Shown piece by piece: positions 32,985 to 45,168 of a DNA stretch of 64,000 bases (position 1 is the first letter of the stretch; each line of letters starts with the position of its first letter). The translations under genes were made by a program, and so were the position numbers. This DNA is from Protopterus annectens (lineage: Eukaryota > Chordata > Ceratodontiformes > Protopteridae). The stretch is taken from contig NC_056731.1 of the NCBI RefSeq assembly GCF_019279795.1, forward strand, positions 868,885,175-868,949,174, written 5' to 3'. The notes below the pieces were generated by a model. It saw only the letters and a list, made by a program, of their open reading frames with translations. It did not search any database and was not told where the DNA came from.

Positions 32985-34800
32985 GTCATCTAGGAAGGGC
33001 AAGTGTCAGTGTGGAAGGCAAATTCCATATAAGGATACCCACAATGTGCATCTCTTTTGCCTAGGCCCTAACCACAACCATACTTATGCTATTTTGCAAG
33101 GCCTTTGTCCCATAACCCCTGCATAGTCATCTCACTTCTCAATTTATATGTAGCGAACCAATGTCTTGAGCGTTTAGCTCACAACACTATGGAAAGTGAG
33201 TCAGGTCCTTCGGGTGAGCCTGTTCCTAAGGTGGCCAAGAAATCTAGGCCTGAGGTTTCTGCTGCTCCTCCAATTCCAGACATTTCTCTTGAGGCCAATG
33301 TTGGACCGGAGACCTGTCTGGAGGTAGCTGGCGATTCTTCTGTGGGTACTGCTGTGGAGGCCACAAAGATCTGCTAGCATGTCCACACTGGGTATACAGA
33401 TGTCCGCTTTAGATATAGATCGGAACCCAGGCTCATCGTCTCTATAGGCCCCTGAGGCATTACGTAAATCCTGGTTCGTGAGGAGGTCACTAGCAATATT
33501 ATCGAATGCAGGCCAAAGTCAGGTCCCTCACCTTCCACCTTATGAATGCTCCACTTAAACAGAAAACTAAGTATTCTTCTCCTCAGAGCAACCCACTGAT
33601 TGGCAAGCCTTTTCACAAGGACTGTTTAATCCCTTCATGACCTTAGGCAATCCACAGGGGTCTGGTCTCTCTTCCTTCGCCTTCCCTTTTTCTAGTTTCT
33701 CCTCAAAAGGATCAGAATTGAGGATTTCTCTGATGAGGATGATTCTTCTGGGGATGAGTCTCTGGCATACCTGCCCAGATGTCTTCTCCACTGAGTTATG
33801 CTTCCCCAGAGGAGGAATCAAACGGGACAGACTCTCCAGAGGAAGACAAATACCTTTGGAGAGACCACTGTGAGGATGAGAATTTTTCAAGTGGGACTAG
33901 GATCTTTTACAGATGGATTCTCCATCCCCATATGCAGTACCTCCAATGCTTCCAGTTTTTTTGGATGTTTTCTCCTATGCTTGTAACTGCCCGGATTCAC
34001 AACCTCCTGCCCCAAAAAGGCCAGACAGGTTCTATAAAGTACCAAAGGATTGTAAGTTTTTATTTATACGCTCTTCTGCAGACCCAGCTACAGTATCAGT
34101 GGCTGCAGGTAAGCCCTCTAAGATATTGTATTCTACCTCCCTCCTACCCTCTGACAAGGAGAGCAAAGTTAAAAAAAGATTGGGGAAAAAAAGTATATAC
34201 TTTGGTCACTCTGGCCTTTAGAGATCTAAACTATAAGAGCCATATGGCTAAATATTTGTTAGCCCTCCTTTCTCAAGCCAAGCTCCTTTCTGAGCTTCCA
34301 GACTAACACTAAATCCGAGCTTGCTTCCCATTTTAGGTTCCACTGCCCAAGGGACATCATTCTATTAAATGCTGCTATGATGCAGTGGAAGAATCTGCCA
34401 GAGCTACTGTATCTGCCTCTGTCCTTTGGAGGTACTCTTGGCTGAGACTCCAGCCACTGCCAGATTCAAAGCTAAAATTATGGATGTTCCATTAGATTCC
34501 AAGGCTTTGTTTGGGTCTGCAGCTGCATAACTTTTTAAGTCCTTGCAAGAAAAAGGGCAAGGAGCTCCAGGACCTTACACATATTTTTGTATCACCAGTT
34601 CCAAGATTTCAAAGGAACTACCCTTCTAAAACCCCTTTTGTAAGGAAGCTGTCCAGGCCTCCTCCTAAGAGTAAAAGGGGTGCCAGAAAGCCTTATTTTG
34701 CCAAGTTTTCTTCTATTACTCCTACTGTTCAGAAACTGCCCTTTCTGCGCAAGCCAGGTAGTATGGGACTACCAACCTACTTGCAGTCAGACCACTCTAT
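32985..34800 (+). pseudogene. gag-like protein of DIRS E
   Basis: The Cys/His cluster reads CQCGRQIPYKDTHN and LFCLGPNHNHTY (33000-33090) and lacks the final CxxC. The linker holds SPYAVPPMLPVFLDVF (33920-33970) and CPDSQPPAPKRPDRFYKVPK. The core is fragmented: KKVYTLVTLAFRDLNYKSHM (34180-34240), followed by a degraded RRxxW box near 34440. The basic C-terminus lies at 34560-34770. Frameshifts occur throughout. Confidence 0.8.
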
Positions 34801-36020
34801 TGTTATGTCTTTCCCTGTCCCTTCCTGCTTGGAAACAGATCACCCAAGACTCCTGGGTCCTATTAACCTCAAAGGATACTTCATGGTTTGGAAGACTCCT
34901 CCTTCCTTCAGGGGTATTCCAAAACCTCCAAAAGATCAGATGACTTTCTTCCCTCAGGTGATTCACATATTGCTTTCTCAGAGTACCATTCAAGAGGTTC
35001 CACCTTCCCAAACAGGAAAGGGTTTCTACTCAAGAATGTAGTTAGTCCCCAGAAAGGATGGTCCTTGGAGATGCACTCGATCTGTCTCATCTAAACACCT
35101 TCTTAAAGGTACCCTCCTTTCTCATGTTTTCCTTAAACACACTGCTTCCACTCATTCTTTCACAGGCCTTCTTGGTGTCACTGGACATCAAGGATGCTTA
35201 TCTTCACATCCCTATCATCCTCTTTACAGGAACTTTTGGTGCTTTGCTATTACTTCCTTACATTTTCAATTTTTCTGCATTGCCCTTTGGTCTATCTATG
35301 GCACCAAGGATCTTCACAAAATGCTTAGCGCCTGTCATTGCCTTTTGCAGACTCAGGGGTATTCAGATTTTCCCTTACCAGGATGACCTCCTCCCCTCCA
35401 TGCTCATTCTCCAGATATACTTCAAAACCATCAATTCATAGTCTCTTCTGGAAAGACTAGGATTCACCATCTATTTTCAAAAATCCTACCTTATTCCCTC
35501 ACAGAACCATGTCTTCCTAGGATGCTGAATTCAATCAGACAAGATGTTAGCTTCCTTACCTTCTTAGAAAGTCTTTACTCTAGCTGCTTACTTTCAAGGT
35601 ATCATTCCTCTCCATTCCCTGACTGTCAGGGAGTTCCTCCATTTGCTGGGCTTCATGGCATCCACTATTCCTATGTTACCTCTAGCCAAACTTCACATGA
35701 GGAAACTCCAGTGGTATCTCAGGTCACTCTGGATGCAACACACTCATCCACTACATTTTGATATACCTCTCCTTCCCTGCTTGAAAAAAGAATTAAAAGT
35801 GGTGGATTCAACAGGTGTCCTTGAATCCAGGACTACCTCTGCAACCCCCCTTCCATCTCAGTTGTTGATCACAGATGCCTCGGACATGTCATGGGGGGGC
35901 AACCTTTGCCTCTTGAAAGTTCAGGACATGTGGTCTCCTTCCCAAATAAAGGAACACAAATATAAAAAGAGAGGAGAGCTCTCATTTTTGCCCTGCTAAC
36001 CTTTCATCCTCTTTCAACCA
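34800..36020 (+). pseudogene. Reverse transcriptase-RNase H of DIRS E
   Basis: Motifs in order: GKGFYSRM with a stop near 35040, then WSLEMHSICLI and LSHLNTFLKVPSF. Motif A is VSLDIKDAYLHIPI (about 35175-35220). Next come ALPFGLSMAPRIFTKCLAPV and a variant catalytic box YQDD (35380). RNase H starts LGFMASTIPMLPLAKLHMRK and has ITDASDMSWGGN with the first aspartate. The region HKYKKRGELSFLPC carries a degraded glutamate motif. Confidence 0.85.
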
Positions 36021-36055
36021 GGTCCCTTAAAGTAGTTCACAACCACCACAGTTCT

Positions 36056-36721
36056 TTGGTATGCCAACAAGAAGTGGGGACCAAGTCATATCTCCTATAC
36101 TGCTCGGTTCTCAAGGCTTGCAAGTTGGCAACTCAATATCAGCTGACCCTTCAGGCAGTTTACATTCTTTACAGTCAGAATGCTGTGACAGATACACTGA
36201 GCAGGTCCATAACTCAATCCCATGAATGGATGTTGCACAGGGATGTGTTTCTGGGCATTATCCACCAGTGGGGTTACTCCTCAAGTAGAACTATTTGCCT
36301 CCCATATGAACAGCCAACTTCCAAAGTTTTGAGCCAGAGCTCCCAATCCTCTGGCAAGGAAGATGGGAGGTCCCTATCCTTCTCTTGGATGTTTCTATAT
36401 GCATTATCCCCCCTTCAGTACGTCCCGTTAAAAATTCAACAGGACCAACCAAAAATCTTGCTGGTGACTCCCTTTTTGCCAAGAAAGCACCGCTTCCCCC
36501 TTCTTCTGCATTTAGCTAAGAGCAATCACAAGTTACCTTACAATGTGGCTCTACTCACACAGGACAAGGGATCTCTAACATCCACAAATGTCAACCCCTC
36601 AGATGACACTGTGGGTGATAGGGGTTTGATCCCTTTCAGACACCTATTTTCTGAGGATGTGCTACAAGACCTGCAGGAGGCCAGAAAACCCAATACTAGG
36701 AAATACAACATTTCCAAATAG
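36056..36721 (+). pseudogene. RNase H end and MT-like domain of DIRS E
   Basis: A 221-codon frame. It begins in the RNase H tail (SYLLYCSVLKACKLATQYQL; VTDTLSRSITQSHEWMLHRD). It runs through IIHQWGY, WMFLYALSPLQYVPLKI, and ILLVTPFLPRKHRFPLLLHL of the MT domain. It ends at the start of YR (FSEDVLQDLQEARKPNTRK). The PP motif is altered (ALSPLQ). Confidence 0.7.
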
Positions 36722-37317
36722 AAGAGGTTTGCCAATTGGTGTTTTCCCAAAAACCTACAATCACTGTCTGTGGATATTCCAGTGGTTTTGTCTTGTCTAA
36801 GTGAACTACTATGTGAACTACTAGGCTGTCATACTCTTCGGTAAAAGCTCATCTCTCAGACAGTTCTGCTCCTCTGCCTATGACCCCCCCCTTTTGGTTT
36901 CTAGGTTGGAAGTCAAACTTATTTTGAAAGGCGTCCTTCATAGCAGAGCACCAAGGAAACCAGTACCTCCTCCTTGGGATTTAAACTTTGTTCAGCCTTG
37001 GGATTTAAACTGTTTTGGAAAATTTTACATTGCTTCCCTTTGAACCAGCGGCTTTCTCTTCCCTTCAACATTGCACTTTCAAGACGGTGCTTTTCTCTTG
37101 GCAATCATTTCAGCCAGAAGGGTTTCAGGACTTCAGGCCCTTACGACTTCTGCTTTTACTGTTTTTCACAAGGATAGAGTTTTCTATCTTAGAAGCAGCC
37201 ACTTGGTCTTCTGTCCATACCTTTACAAAACATTACAAGTTGGATGGTATGTCCAGAGTTGGTTTTGCCAGGGTTATTTTCCTTTTGCACAAGTCTTGGT
37301 ATTCTCTCATGTTATGA
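36660..37317 (+). pseudogene. Tyrosine recombinase of DIRS E (internal deletion)
   Basis: Core-binding remnants follow EARKPNTRKYNIS (36680-36720). Box I is SARRVSGLQALTT (about 37111-37150). It then passes from TVFHKDRV directly to SSHLVFCP/EAATWSSVHTFTKHYKLDG, so roughly 130 codons including the box II HxxR motif are deleted near 37180. The W motif and candidate tyrosine remain. Confidence 0.8.
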
Positions 37318-37408
37318 ATACTGCAACATATGAATAGGACGAGACGGAATAGTTGGGCAAATCTTACCATAACCATAGATGTCCTTCTATATGTTGCAGT
37401 ATTCTATC
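37309..37408 (+). repeat. DIRS E internal complementary region
   Basis: The reverse complement of the left end (ATACTGCAACATATGAATAGG) is joined to the reverse complement of the right end (ATCTTACCATAACCATAGA) around 37356-37365. Confidence 0.82.
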
Positions 37409-37509
37409 CCTCCCACCGTCTCCCCTGATGCTTGCTTGTTTCCTGGATGTGTTTTTTCTCAGTTTATCTCATGCTGGTGTTCTTTCTTGGACATTCAGTT
37501 CTGAGGATG

Positions 37510-37695
37510 GTACATGCTGACATCACTTTATGGCTAATGTTGGAAGGGATCGTATGTGCAATGTCACACGTACCTTAAAGTAGCTTTAGGCTTTTGTATA
37601 CTGGTCGGACGTTTGGGGCAGCCTGTGGCAGACACATGTTCTGAATACTGCAAAATATAGAAAAGAAAGACATCTATGTTTATGGTAAGATTTTA
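37510..37695 (+). repeat. DIRS E 3' inverted terminal repeat
   Basis: Inverted copy of 32660-32830 ending in TATGGTAAGATTTTA at about 37695. The terminal 40 bp match the second half of the ICR in reverse complement. Confidence 0.8.
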
Positions 37696-37788
37696 TACAA
37701 CTAGACTGTCATGGTACTGTAATGTTTACAAAATCAAGACAGACTTTTACAACATTCTGTGAGGAAACATTTTCTAAACTTTGAACAC

Positions 37789-38140
<352 letters not shown>

Positions 38141-38357
38141 ATGCAAGGTTCACTACTACTACTATATTCTGATATCTTTCCCTCCTTTATGCACTTTTTA
38201 GCGTACCATTTTTCTCGCTCTCCCTTATGTGCTTTCCTGCTGTACCATTTTTTTTTAATTTCCCTCCTTACGAATTTTTCTGTGAAGCATTTTTTTTCCT
38301 TCATCAAACTAACTGGTGCCACATAAGGTCTGATACTAAGTCCTTGCATTAAAAAAA

Positions 38358-39516
38358 TAGTTATGTACTTACCATAACTTGGTATCCGTGTTATCCTAGG
38401 TAATCATTTACCATGATAGGGTCTAGGATCTGAGCTGGCAACATAACACAGAAGAATCCAAGGCTCTAGCTCCTTCCTCTCCCAAAATGCCCTGCTGCCC
38501 TGTATTCCCCAGATCAAGTTTGCTGTTGTAATTCTAAAGAGTATTCCTACAACTCCTCTGGAAGAAAATGCATCCACTTCCTCCAACACCCACAGGGTTG
38601 GGGGATGGCGGGAGGGAAAAATGTGATGACTGATTATCTAGGATAACAGATAACAAGTAATGGTAAGTACATAATTATTTATCTGACTTTATCCCTGTCA
38701 TCATTCATCACTACAGGGTCAGAGTCCCTAGCTACCATATATCCCAGGAGGCCTCAAGGAAGGATGTTCCGGAGCACAGTAGAGCCAAAGGAAACCCTAC
38801 TCCTAGAAGCCAAGCCTATCATATAATGCAAAATGAACATGTGAGGACTAGACCAAGTGGCAGCAGTACAAATGTCATCAATAGAAACCCTGGCCAGAAA
38901 AGCTGAAGCAGCAGCCATGGATCTAGTAGGAGGAGCTAATTTTCGCAGGAATCTCAAGGTGCCAGTAGTCATAGACCGTGGAAATGCAAATAGAAATCCA
39001 ATTAGAAATAGTGATTTTGGAGACTGGGTGTCCACATCTATTAGGGGAAAAAAGGCCACAAAAAGCTCCTTTGACTTACATTTCTGTCTTCACAGGACCA
39101 GAGGGTTTTGTAACAGACAAACATCCAAGGTATGAAGAATGTATTCTCCCTTGTTTGAGTAATTAAGAAAGAACACTGGAAGTTAAATATACTGGTTCAA
39201 AGTGGACTCCTTAGCGACCCTGGACAAAAAGAGGGTTTCGTCCTGAGAGAAACCATATCCTTGTGAAAAACCATATAAGAAGGGGTAATGGTAAGAGCTT
39301 GCAGTTCAGAAACCCTCCTGGCTGAAGTAATGGCCACCAGGAAAGCAGTCTTCCAAGAAAGGAACTTGAGATCACAGGAACTAACAGGCTCAAAGGGACT
39401 GGTTGATAAAGACTGCAAAACTAAAGAAAGATCCTAAGGAGGTGAGAGGTTTTTTATTGGTCTAAGAAAAATCCTCTTAATGAATGCTTTGCAAAGCCTA
39501 GAAGAAAGCAAGTAGT
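38358..39516 (-). mobile_element. DIRS copy G0, 3' part (left ITR, ICR, end of YR)
   Basis: Left end TTATGTACTTACCATAAC near 38361. ICR 38622-38720, joining both ends around GTAAGTACATAATTATT. The YR C-terminus is in 39059-38754, with GTLRFLRKLAPPTRSMAAASAF (degraded box II), DDICTAATWSSPHMF and HYMIGLASRSRVSF. Box I is at 39418-39197, SARRVSELQALT with KDMVSLRTKPSF. Homology stops at about 39516 where G is inserted and resumes at 45169. Confidence 0.85.
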
Positions 39517-39519
39517 TAG

Positions 39520-39740
39520 GTACTCACCATAACGTTCAATGTATGTAGTCCATCTCGCCCCACATTCTTACCCATGGGTTCGGAGCCGAATATCGGCTCC
39601 GACTCGGCCGATTTTACTAGCTCGAAGTCTTTCATTGGCTGGGCTAAGCAGGTATCCCATGGTGCACTGCTCCATATTTCCAGATCTAGTTTGCTGCGAA
39701 ACTCATTTGTACTCCATGCACACATCACATCCAGGAAAGA
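39520..39740 (-). repeat. DIRS G 3' inverted terminal repeat with palindrome
   Basis: Begins GTACTCACCATAACG (39520). The inner part matches 45000-45120 in reverse (CTAGCTCGAAGTCTTTCATT). A perfect palindrome with 9-bp arms (CGGAGCCGA / TCGGCTCCG, 3-bp loop) lies at 39581-39601. The right ITR has lost about 13 bp of it. Confidence 0.88.
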
Positions 39741-39811
39741 ATAAGCTAAGCAAGGGAACTCTGCAGATAACAACCTAACATCCAAATCCTCCGGGAAGGG
39801 GGAAGGTGGGA

Positions 39812-39920
39812 GGGTAAGTAAGAATGTGAGGCGAGATGGACTACATACATCGAACGTTATGGTGAGTACATAACTTCTTGATGTTATGTAGTCCTATCTC
39901 GCCTACATTCTTACCCGTGG
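39812..39920 (-). repeat. DIRS G internal complementary region
   Basis: The reverse complement of the left end (CATCGAACGTTATGGTGAGTA) is fused to the reverse complement of the right end (TGATGTTATGTAGTCC) with a short ATAACTTCT spacer. It matches 39520-39570 and 45125-45164. Confidence 0.88.
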
Positions 39921-39949
39921 AACAGCGTCCCTAGCACCTACATCCTGGC

Positions 39950-40960
39950 TCATAGGAAAATATTCTTGAGAACTGTGGAGCCAAAGGAAGACCTGCCCCT
40001 GGAGACCACGTCCAATTTGTAATGAGAAACAAAAGTGTGAGGAGAAGCCCAAGTAGCTGCAGCACATATATCATCCATTGACAATCTGGCTTGATAGGCT
40101 GTGGATGTGGAAACAGCCCGAGTAGAGTGAGCCTTGACCGGAAATGATAGATCTTTACCTCCTGCTTGATAGATGAAAAAGATACAACTAGATATCCATC
40201 TAGACAGGGTGACCATGGAGACCAGGGAACCCATTTGGTTTTCCGAAAAGGAAACAAAAAGTTGGTCAGACTTCCGGATATCTTTTGTTCGGTGTAGATA
40301 GAAGCGTAATTGTCTGTGTACATCCAACCGGTGAAATCTAAATTCTGCCTTGTTAGAAAAATGGGGAAAGAAAACAGGCAGCTCAATGGATTGATTTAAG
40401 TTAGACATGGAAGCCACTTTAGGAAGGAACAAAGGGTTTGGTCTAAGAGAGACCCTTGCCTTTATGGAAGATTAAATATGGAGGTTTGACAGAGAGGGTT
40501 TAAATTTCTGAAACTCGCCTTGCTGAAGTGATTGCTGTTAAGAAGGCTGTTTTCCAGGTCAAGAATTTCAATTCTCAGGTAGCTGCAGGATCGAAAGGTG
40601 GTAAAGTAAGGGCTTGTAGAACAGAATTGAGATCCCAGGGCATGACTGGTTCGGACACCGGGGGACGGAGCAACAGAGTACCTTTCAAGAACGCCTTGCA
40701 TAGTCTATGTGCCATGAGACTAGGCTCATTCGCTACATGGAAATTAGAGGTCGCTGCCAGTTGAACTTTGACGGTGGCTGATGCGGAACCTTGATGGAAA
40801 AGCATAGACAAAAACTCCAGGACTGAAGTGATTGGAGCTGCGTAAGGATCAATGCCTCTGGTATGTGCCCAGATAGAAAACCTTTTCCATTTACTAGAAT
40901 AAATCTTTGTAGTGGATGGTTTACGAGAGGACGATAATATATGAACCACTTCTGGTGAGA
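39950..40960 (-). pseudogene. Tyrosine recombinase of DIRS G
   Basis: The core-binding half (40949-40575) has SSRKPSTTKIYSSKWKRFSI and LEFLSMLFHQGSASATVK. Box I lies around 40510-40540 in another frame. The catalytic half (40432-39950) is open for 160 codons. It contains RLDVHRQLRFYLHRTKDIRK, box II AHSTRAVSTSTAY, DDICAAATWASPHTF and the tyrosine in SHYKLD. The motifs are intact, but two frame changes near 40460-40580 separate the halves. Confidence 0.87.
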
Positions 40961-40979
40961 AATTATGAAGTCTGACTAA

Positions 40980-41966
40980 CTATGGAAATTGAGTAGCCAG
41001 GCTGTCAACTGGAGTGTCATCAGGGAGGGGTGGAACTGTCCCATGTGTGCTAGTAAATCTGGTTGAGGGCCCAGAGTCCAAGGAGTATCCACAATGAATT
41101 GCTGAAGAAAGGGAAACCAAACTTGGCGAGGCCAGTGTGGAGCAATCAATGATTCTGCTTCCCACGGATTGCGCTTTCTGAATCACCTTTGACAGCAGGG
41201 GAAACGGAGGGAAAGCATAAAGCAGACCGGAGGGCCAATCGTGGACCAGACCGTCCTTGGGTGACTCCCCCTGTGGGGGATCAGCGTGAAGTAGTTGCTG
41301 CATTTCGCATTGAGGGGGCTGGCAAAAAGGTGGCAGCAAGGCTGACCCTATCTGCTGAAGATTCGCTCTGCAACCAGGCGATTCAGGGACCACTCGTAAG
41401 GGATCAGAATAGTTCTGCTTAGCCTGTCCGCAATCACGCTGGACTTCCCCGGAATGTGCGTTGCCACCAGAAACTGTTGGGAAGTTACTGCCCAATGCCA
41501 CACTTGCATTGCCTCTCTGCATAGAGGGTAAGACCTGGTTCCCCTTGTTTGTTTAAATACCACACTACTGACATGTTGTCTGAGTGTATCGCAAACATCC
41601 CTACAGGAAGAACACTCTGAAGTGTCTGCAACGCAAGTAGCACTGCTCATCTCTAGGACGTTTATATGCAGATGTATCTCGTGTTAATACCACGTGCCTT
41701 GGACTGTCCTGCCAAGATAATGCCCCCCACCACATCTGGGAAGCATCCGTGGTCACCGTGGCAATTGGGATGGGTGGAACGAAGGGTTTTCCCCCGTCCA
41801 AATTGTTGGTGCACAGCCACCAACCAAGGTCCTGCTTGCATCTGTCCGTGAGCAAGATGGGATGAGACAGTGGAAGTCTTTGGAGAGACCATTGAACAAA
41901 GAGGAGCCATTGGAGAATTCTCATGTGCAATCTCGTTAGAGGGACCAACATGATTGTTGCTGCCAT
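40980..41966 (-). pseudogene. RNase H and MT-like domain of DIRS G
   Basis: RNase H (41966-41601) reads TRLHMRILQWLLFVQWSLQR and IATVTTDASQMWWGALSW, with the first catalytic aspartate. It is followed in other frames by HINV-type and SVVFKQTRGTRSYPLCREAM segments. The MT part (41522-40980) includes GLLYAFPPFPLLSKVIQKAQ (PP motif) in a fragmented frame. Confidence 0.75.
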
Positions 41967-41971
41967 GGTCC

Positions 41972-43017
41972 CTAGGAGCTGGAGAACCCATCTGGCTTTC
42001 GCTTGTCAGGGGCATCAGCATGTGTATCTGTTGCTGTAAGACTCTGATCCTTTCCTGCGGTAAAAATGCTCGCATTCGAATGGTGTCTAATTCTGCTCCT
42101 ATAAAGGTGACACGCTGCGAGGGCAATAAAGCAGATTTTTCCCAATTTATTGTTATACCCAACTGGTGACAGAGTGATGATAGCGTCCCTGGTTTGAACT
42201 AGTTGATGCCTGGTGGGGGTGGTAAGGAGCCAATCATCCAGATACGGAAACACCTGGAATCCCTGATGTCTCAAGTGAGCCGTCACCACCGCCATACACT
42301 TGGTTAACACCCTGGGGGCTGTGTTGAGACCAAAGGGCAGGGCTCGTAACTGGAAATGACTGGCTCCCAGCCGGCAGCGTAGGTGACTCCTGGATGCCCT
42401 GTCCATTTTCACATGGTAGTAAGCATCCTTGAGGTCGATGGAGCACATCCATACCTCCTCTCCCAACAACGGGAGAATCGACTGTAGTGTGACCATACAG
42501 AACTTGGACTTGTGTACATAGTTGTTCAGTTGGCTGAGATCTAGTAGGAGTCTCAGGTCCCCTGTTTTTTTCAGCACCAAAAAGAATCTTGAGTAAGTCC
42601 CTAATCCGATTTGGTCTGAGGGGACACGCTGGATGGCTCCTTTTTCTAGCAGCTGTGAGACATGAGGCTGCTTGATCCCTCTGACTGGGTGGTACGTCTG
42701 GGATTTTTCGGATTGTCAGGGGTTCTGATGAAAATGGAATGAGGTAACCTCCGGAAATTATCCGTAATACCCATCGGTCCTGGGTAATGCTTTCCCAGGC
42801 TTCCGGATATAAGGAAATTCGACCAGCGACTGGCTCCGGATAAGCGCAGTCGGGCACACCCTCAGGAATGAGAGTATGGAGAGCCACGAAAGGAATCCTG
42901 GTCTCCCGAATTGCAGGGGCCCCCTTTGCCTCTGGGGCGACTTCTCCCCGAATAATCCCCCCCTCCCCTGCCTCTGGGGGAGGGGTCACCTTGTGCGGCA
43001 GGGAAAAAACTCTTGAA

Positions 43018-43020
<3 letters not shown>
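41972..43020 (-). pseudogene. Reverse transcriptase of DIRS G
   Basis: A 202-codon open frame (42580-41972) contains MVLKKTGDLRLLLDLSQLNN, motif A MCSIDLKDAYYHVKM, ALPFGLNTAPRVLTKCMAVV and an intact catalytic box FPYLDDWLLT. Upstream, 43055-42600 carries the RT N-terminal region, including ITQDRWVLRIISGGYLIPF and PDVPPSQRDQA, in a different frame. A frameshift near 42590 separates the two. Confidence 0.87.

Positions 43021-43057
<37 letters not shown>
43019..43057. repeat. (CA)n microsatellite within DIRS G gag-RT junction
   Basis: A 39-bp CA dinucleotide run in the region linking gag to RT. Copy C has a short non-repetitive sequence at the corresponding place, so the tract is private to G. 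Confidence 0.95.
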
Positions 43058-43059
<2 letters not shown>

Positions 43060-44607
43060 CGCTGGGCCTTGGGATAAGGCCTAGAAGGAAGGGAAAAATG
43101 GACCCCAATGGCAGACAGGGTCTTTCCCTCTTGCTCGCACCTGGTGAGGGTTGTCTTTCACTTTGGTCCCAAACAAAGAGGAACCATCCTTCTGAGTGGC
43201 TGCCGCCACCACCATGACATCTACAGGGATTCCTTTAGACCGAAACTCTTTGCCCTGGGGGCGGAAAGGAACTTCTTGGGATGCCTGGGCATGGGCTCCA
43301 CAGAATCAGGGTTCTCCCACACCCTTCAACAAATCAGGTACAGGAGTTCGAAGGGTGGAGACACCCAGGAGGCGGAAGGCTGAGCACCAAATGCCTTAAG
43401 GAATACTGACTCCTCCGCGGAAGGGGCTTTGGAAGGCCAGTCACCACTTTGTTTCAGTATCTCCAGGATATCGGAGAAGGAAACATCATCAGTGGATGAC
43501 TTGGGGGACCCCTCAGATTCCTCAAGGTCAGTATCAGAGGTGAGGGACTCATCCTGGGAGTCTATGTGCTTCCTCTTGCACGTTTTCTTTCTGGGGGGCT
43601 CCTCAGGCACGAACTCTGAGGGACCCTCAGAAATTTGGGGACCACTCGTGGGGGTATCCCTAGGCCCTGGTGCTCTGCTGTCCATGGATGGGTGGTGATC
43701 AGAAGCTCTCACCGGAGTGGTGGGGGACAGAGTGACCGACCCGCCTGATGTAGCTGATGATCTGTCCAGCGCGGTCCGCACAGCCTCGAAGGCCGGCTCC
43801 CCCAAATCCAAGGAGCAACCAGTCTCTGAGGCCATGACGGGGGTGGAGTTCCCCGAGCCGATGCACCGAAATAAGCCCAGAGATGTCCCCCTCGGGCCCG
43901 ACTTTAGAATCCAGAGTCTCGAACCCAGAGGACGGAGCCGACGGAGTCTGAGCCAATGCCGGTACCGATGGAGCCAAATGGGGCATCGGAGCTGGCCTAG
44001 AAACATCACACGGCGCGGAACACTCTGGCTCCTAAGACAGAGATGCGCTCGGAGGAGGAATGATCGAAGACGGGGTCGGGATGAGCTCTGCAGTTGACTG
44101 GGCCGGAGCCGAAAACAATTCTGCCAAAACTGGTGAATGGAAGAGCCTCTGAACCACCCTATCAACATCCACATCCGAAAGGGTCCTGGAGGATTTGGAG
44201 GACAGGGATGGAGAATGAGATCTCCTCTCAGCAGAAGCTGGTCCGAGACTGGGCGATCGGCTCCTAGGAGGTTCCAATACAATTGGAGCAGACGCCGGTT
44301 CCTTCAATATCGACCCTTCCTGCGGCCCCGAGGAGGTCGATGCAGTTTTTGAGATTTTCTCCGGGGGCTCCGATGAAGCTGATGGAGCTGGAGATCTCTT
44401 TTTTGACCTGCCAGATTTTGACTTTCCACTGGAAGACAAATCCATAGCCTCTTCAAAAGAGGGTTTCAATAGTCCCTTTAAAATTAGCTTATTCTTTCTC
44501 TCTTGGAGAACTCTAGGGCTAAACGCACGACAAAAACTGCAGGATTCCTGTAGATGGATGGCTCCCAAGCAATGGACATAAATGGAATGCCCATCGGTAA
44601 TGGACAT
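43060..44607 (-). pseudogene. gag-like protein of DIRS G
   Basis: 44607-44032 begins with a Cys/His remnant (VHCLGAIHLQESCSFCRAF) lacking the first CxxC. It is Ser/Pro-rich thereafter (KSKSGRSKKRSPAPSASSEP). 44282-43326 is a long open Pro/Ser-rich linker with a basic EEPPRKKTCKRKHI stretch. The conserved RRHxW core is missing or scrambled before 43326, implying an internal deletion. The region is markedly GC-rich relative to the flanks. Confidence 0.75.
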
Positions 44608-44999
44608 TTTGTACCCTCATTTAGAGCACTTTTTAAAACCCGAAGTTTTGTGCTCCTTGGTATCCTTAGACATCTTTACTACTATGCCCACAATCACAAA
44701 ACCAAGTCTGAAAACAAGCATAGGAGTTCACTCTATAAAAGCGGGAACGACGCTAACTAGTAACAAACACAAACAGTGATCAAACACACACCAAAGATCA
44801 AGTACAAACTCTGACAAGGGATTGAAAAACCACAAGGAAAGGGAACAGTCAGTGGGATACCACACAACAATCACACAATCACAATTCTTAACAACGTAGA
44901 CAAACTTAGACAATTAGCTATGAAAATAGCTGTTGATAGGACTCAAAACTTTTCTTAAGACAAGAAAAAAGAGGGTACTTAGCCACAGCCAAGCGAGAC

Positions 45000-45164
45000 C
45001 ACGTCCGAGCTATACGAGCGGCAAATGAGATCTGGGGATATGGAGCAGTGCACCATGAGATACCTGCTTATCCCAGCCAATGAAAGACTTCGAGCTAGTA
45101 AAATCGGCAGAGTCTGAGCCGAACCCATGAGTAAGAAAGTAGGCAAGATAGGACTACATAACAT
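45000..45164 (-). repeat. DIRS G 5' inverted terminal repeat
   Basis: Matches the left ITR in reverse complement, ending GGACTACATAACAT at 45164. Unlike A and D, the outer ICR-homologous segment is kept. Confidence 0.87.
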
Positions 45165-45168
45165 GGTA

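Larger units (their letters stand above)
32660..37695 (+). mobile_element. DIRS-type retrotransposon, copy E (only plus-strand copy)
   Basis: Gag, RT, RNase H, MT, YR, ICR (37309-37408) and a right ITR follow each other on the plus strand. The left ITR (about 32660-32830) has CCCCAAATGTCCAGCCAGTAT, matched in reverse near 37600. The right end has TATGGTAAGATTTTA, as in D. All frames are broken and YR has an internal deletion. Confidence 0.88.
39517..45168 (-). mobile_element. DIRS-type retrotransposon, copy G, inserted into G0
   Basis: Full-length-like element with both ITRs (39520-39740 and 45000-45164), ICR (39812-39920), YR, MT, RNase H, RT and gag. G0 homology ends at about 39516 and restarts at about 45169, with no target-site duplication beyond a few ambiguous bases (TAGG). 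This is the youngest visible insertion of the pair. Its RT and YR catalytic motifs are intact but separated by frameshifts. Confidence 0.92.

Noticed and set aside
42862..43055. Cys-Val repeat peptide frames
   Set aside because: An artefact of the (CA)n tract extending the RT-region frames of DIRS G.
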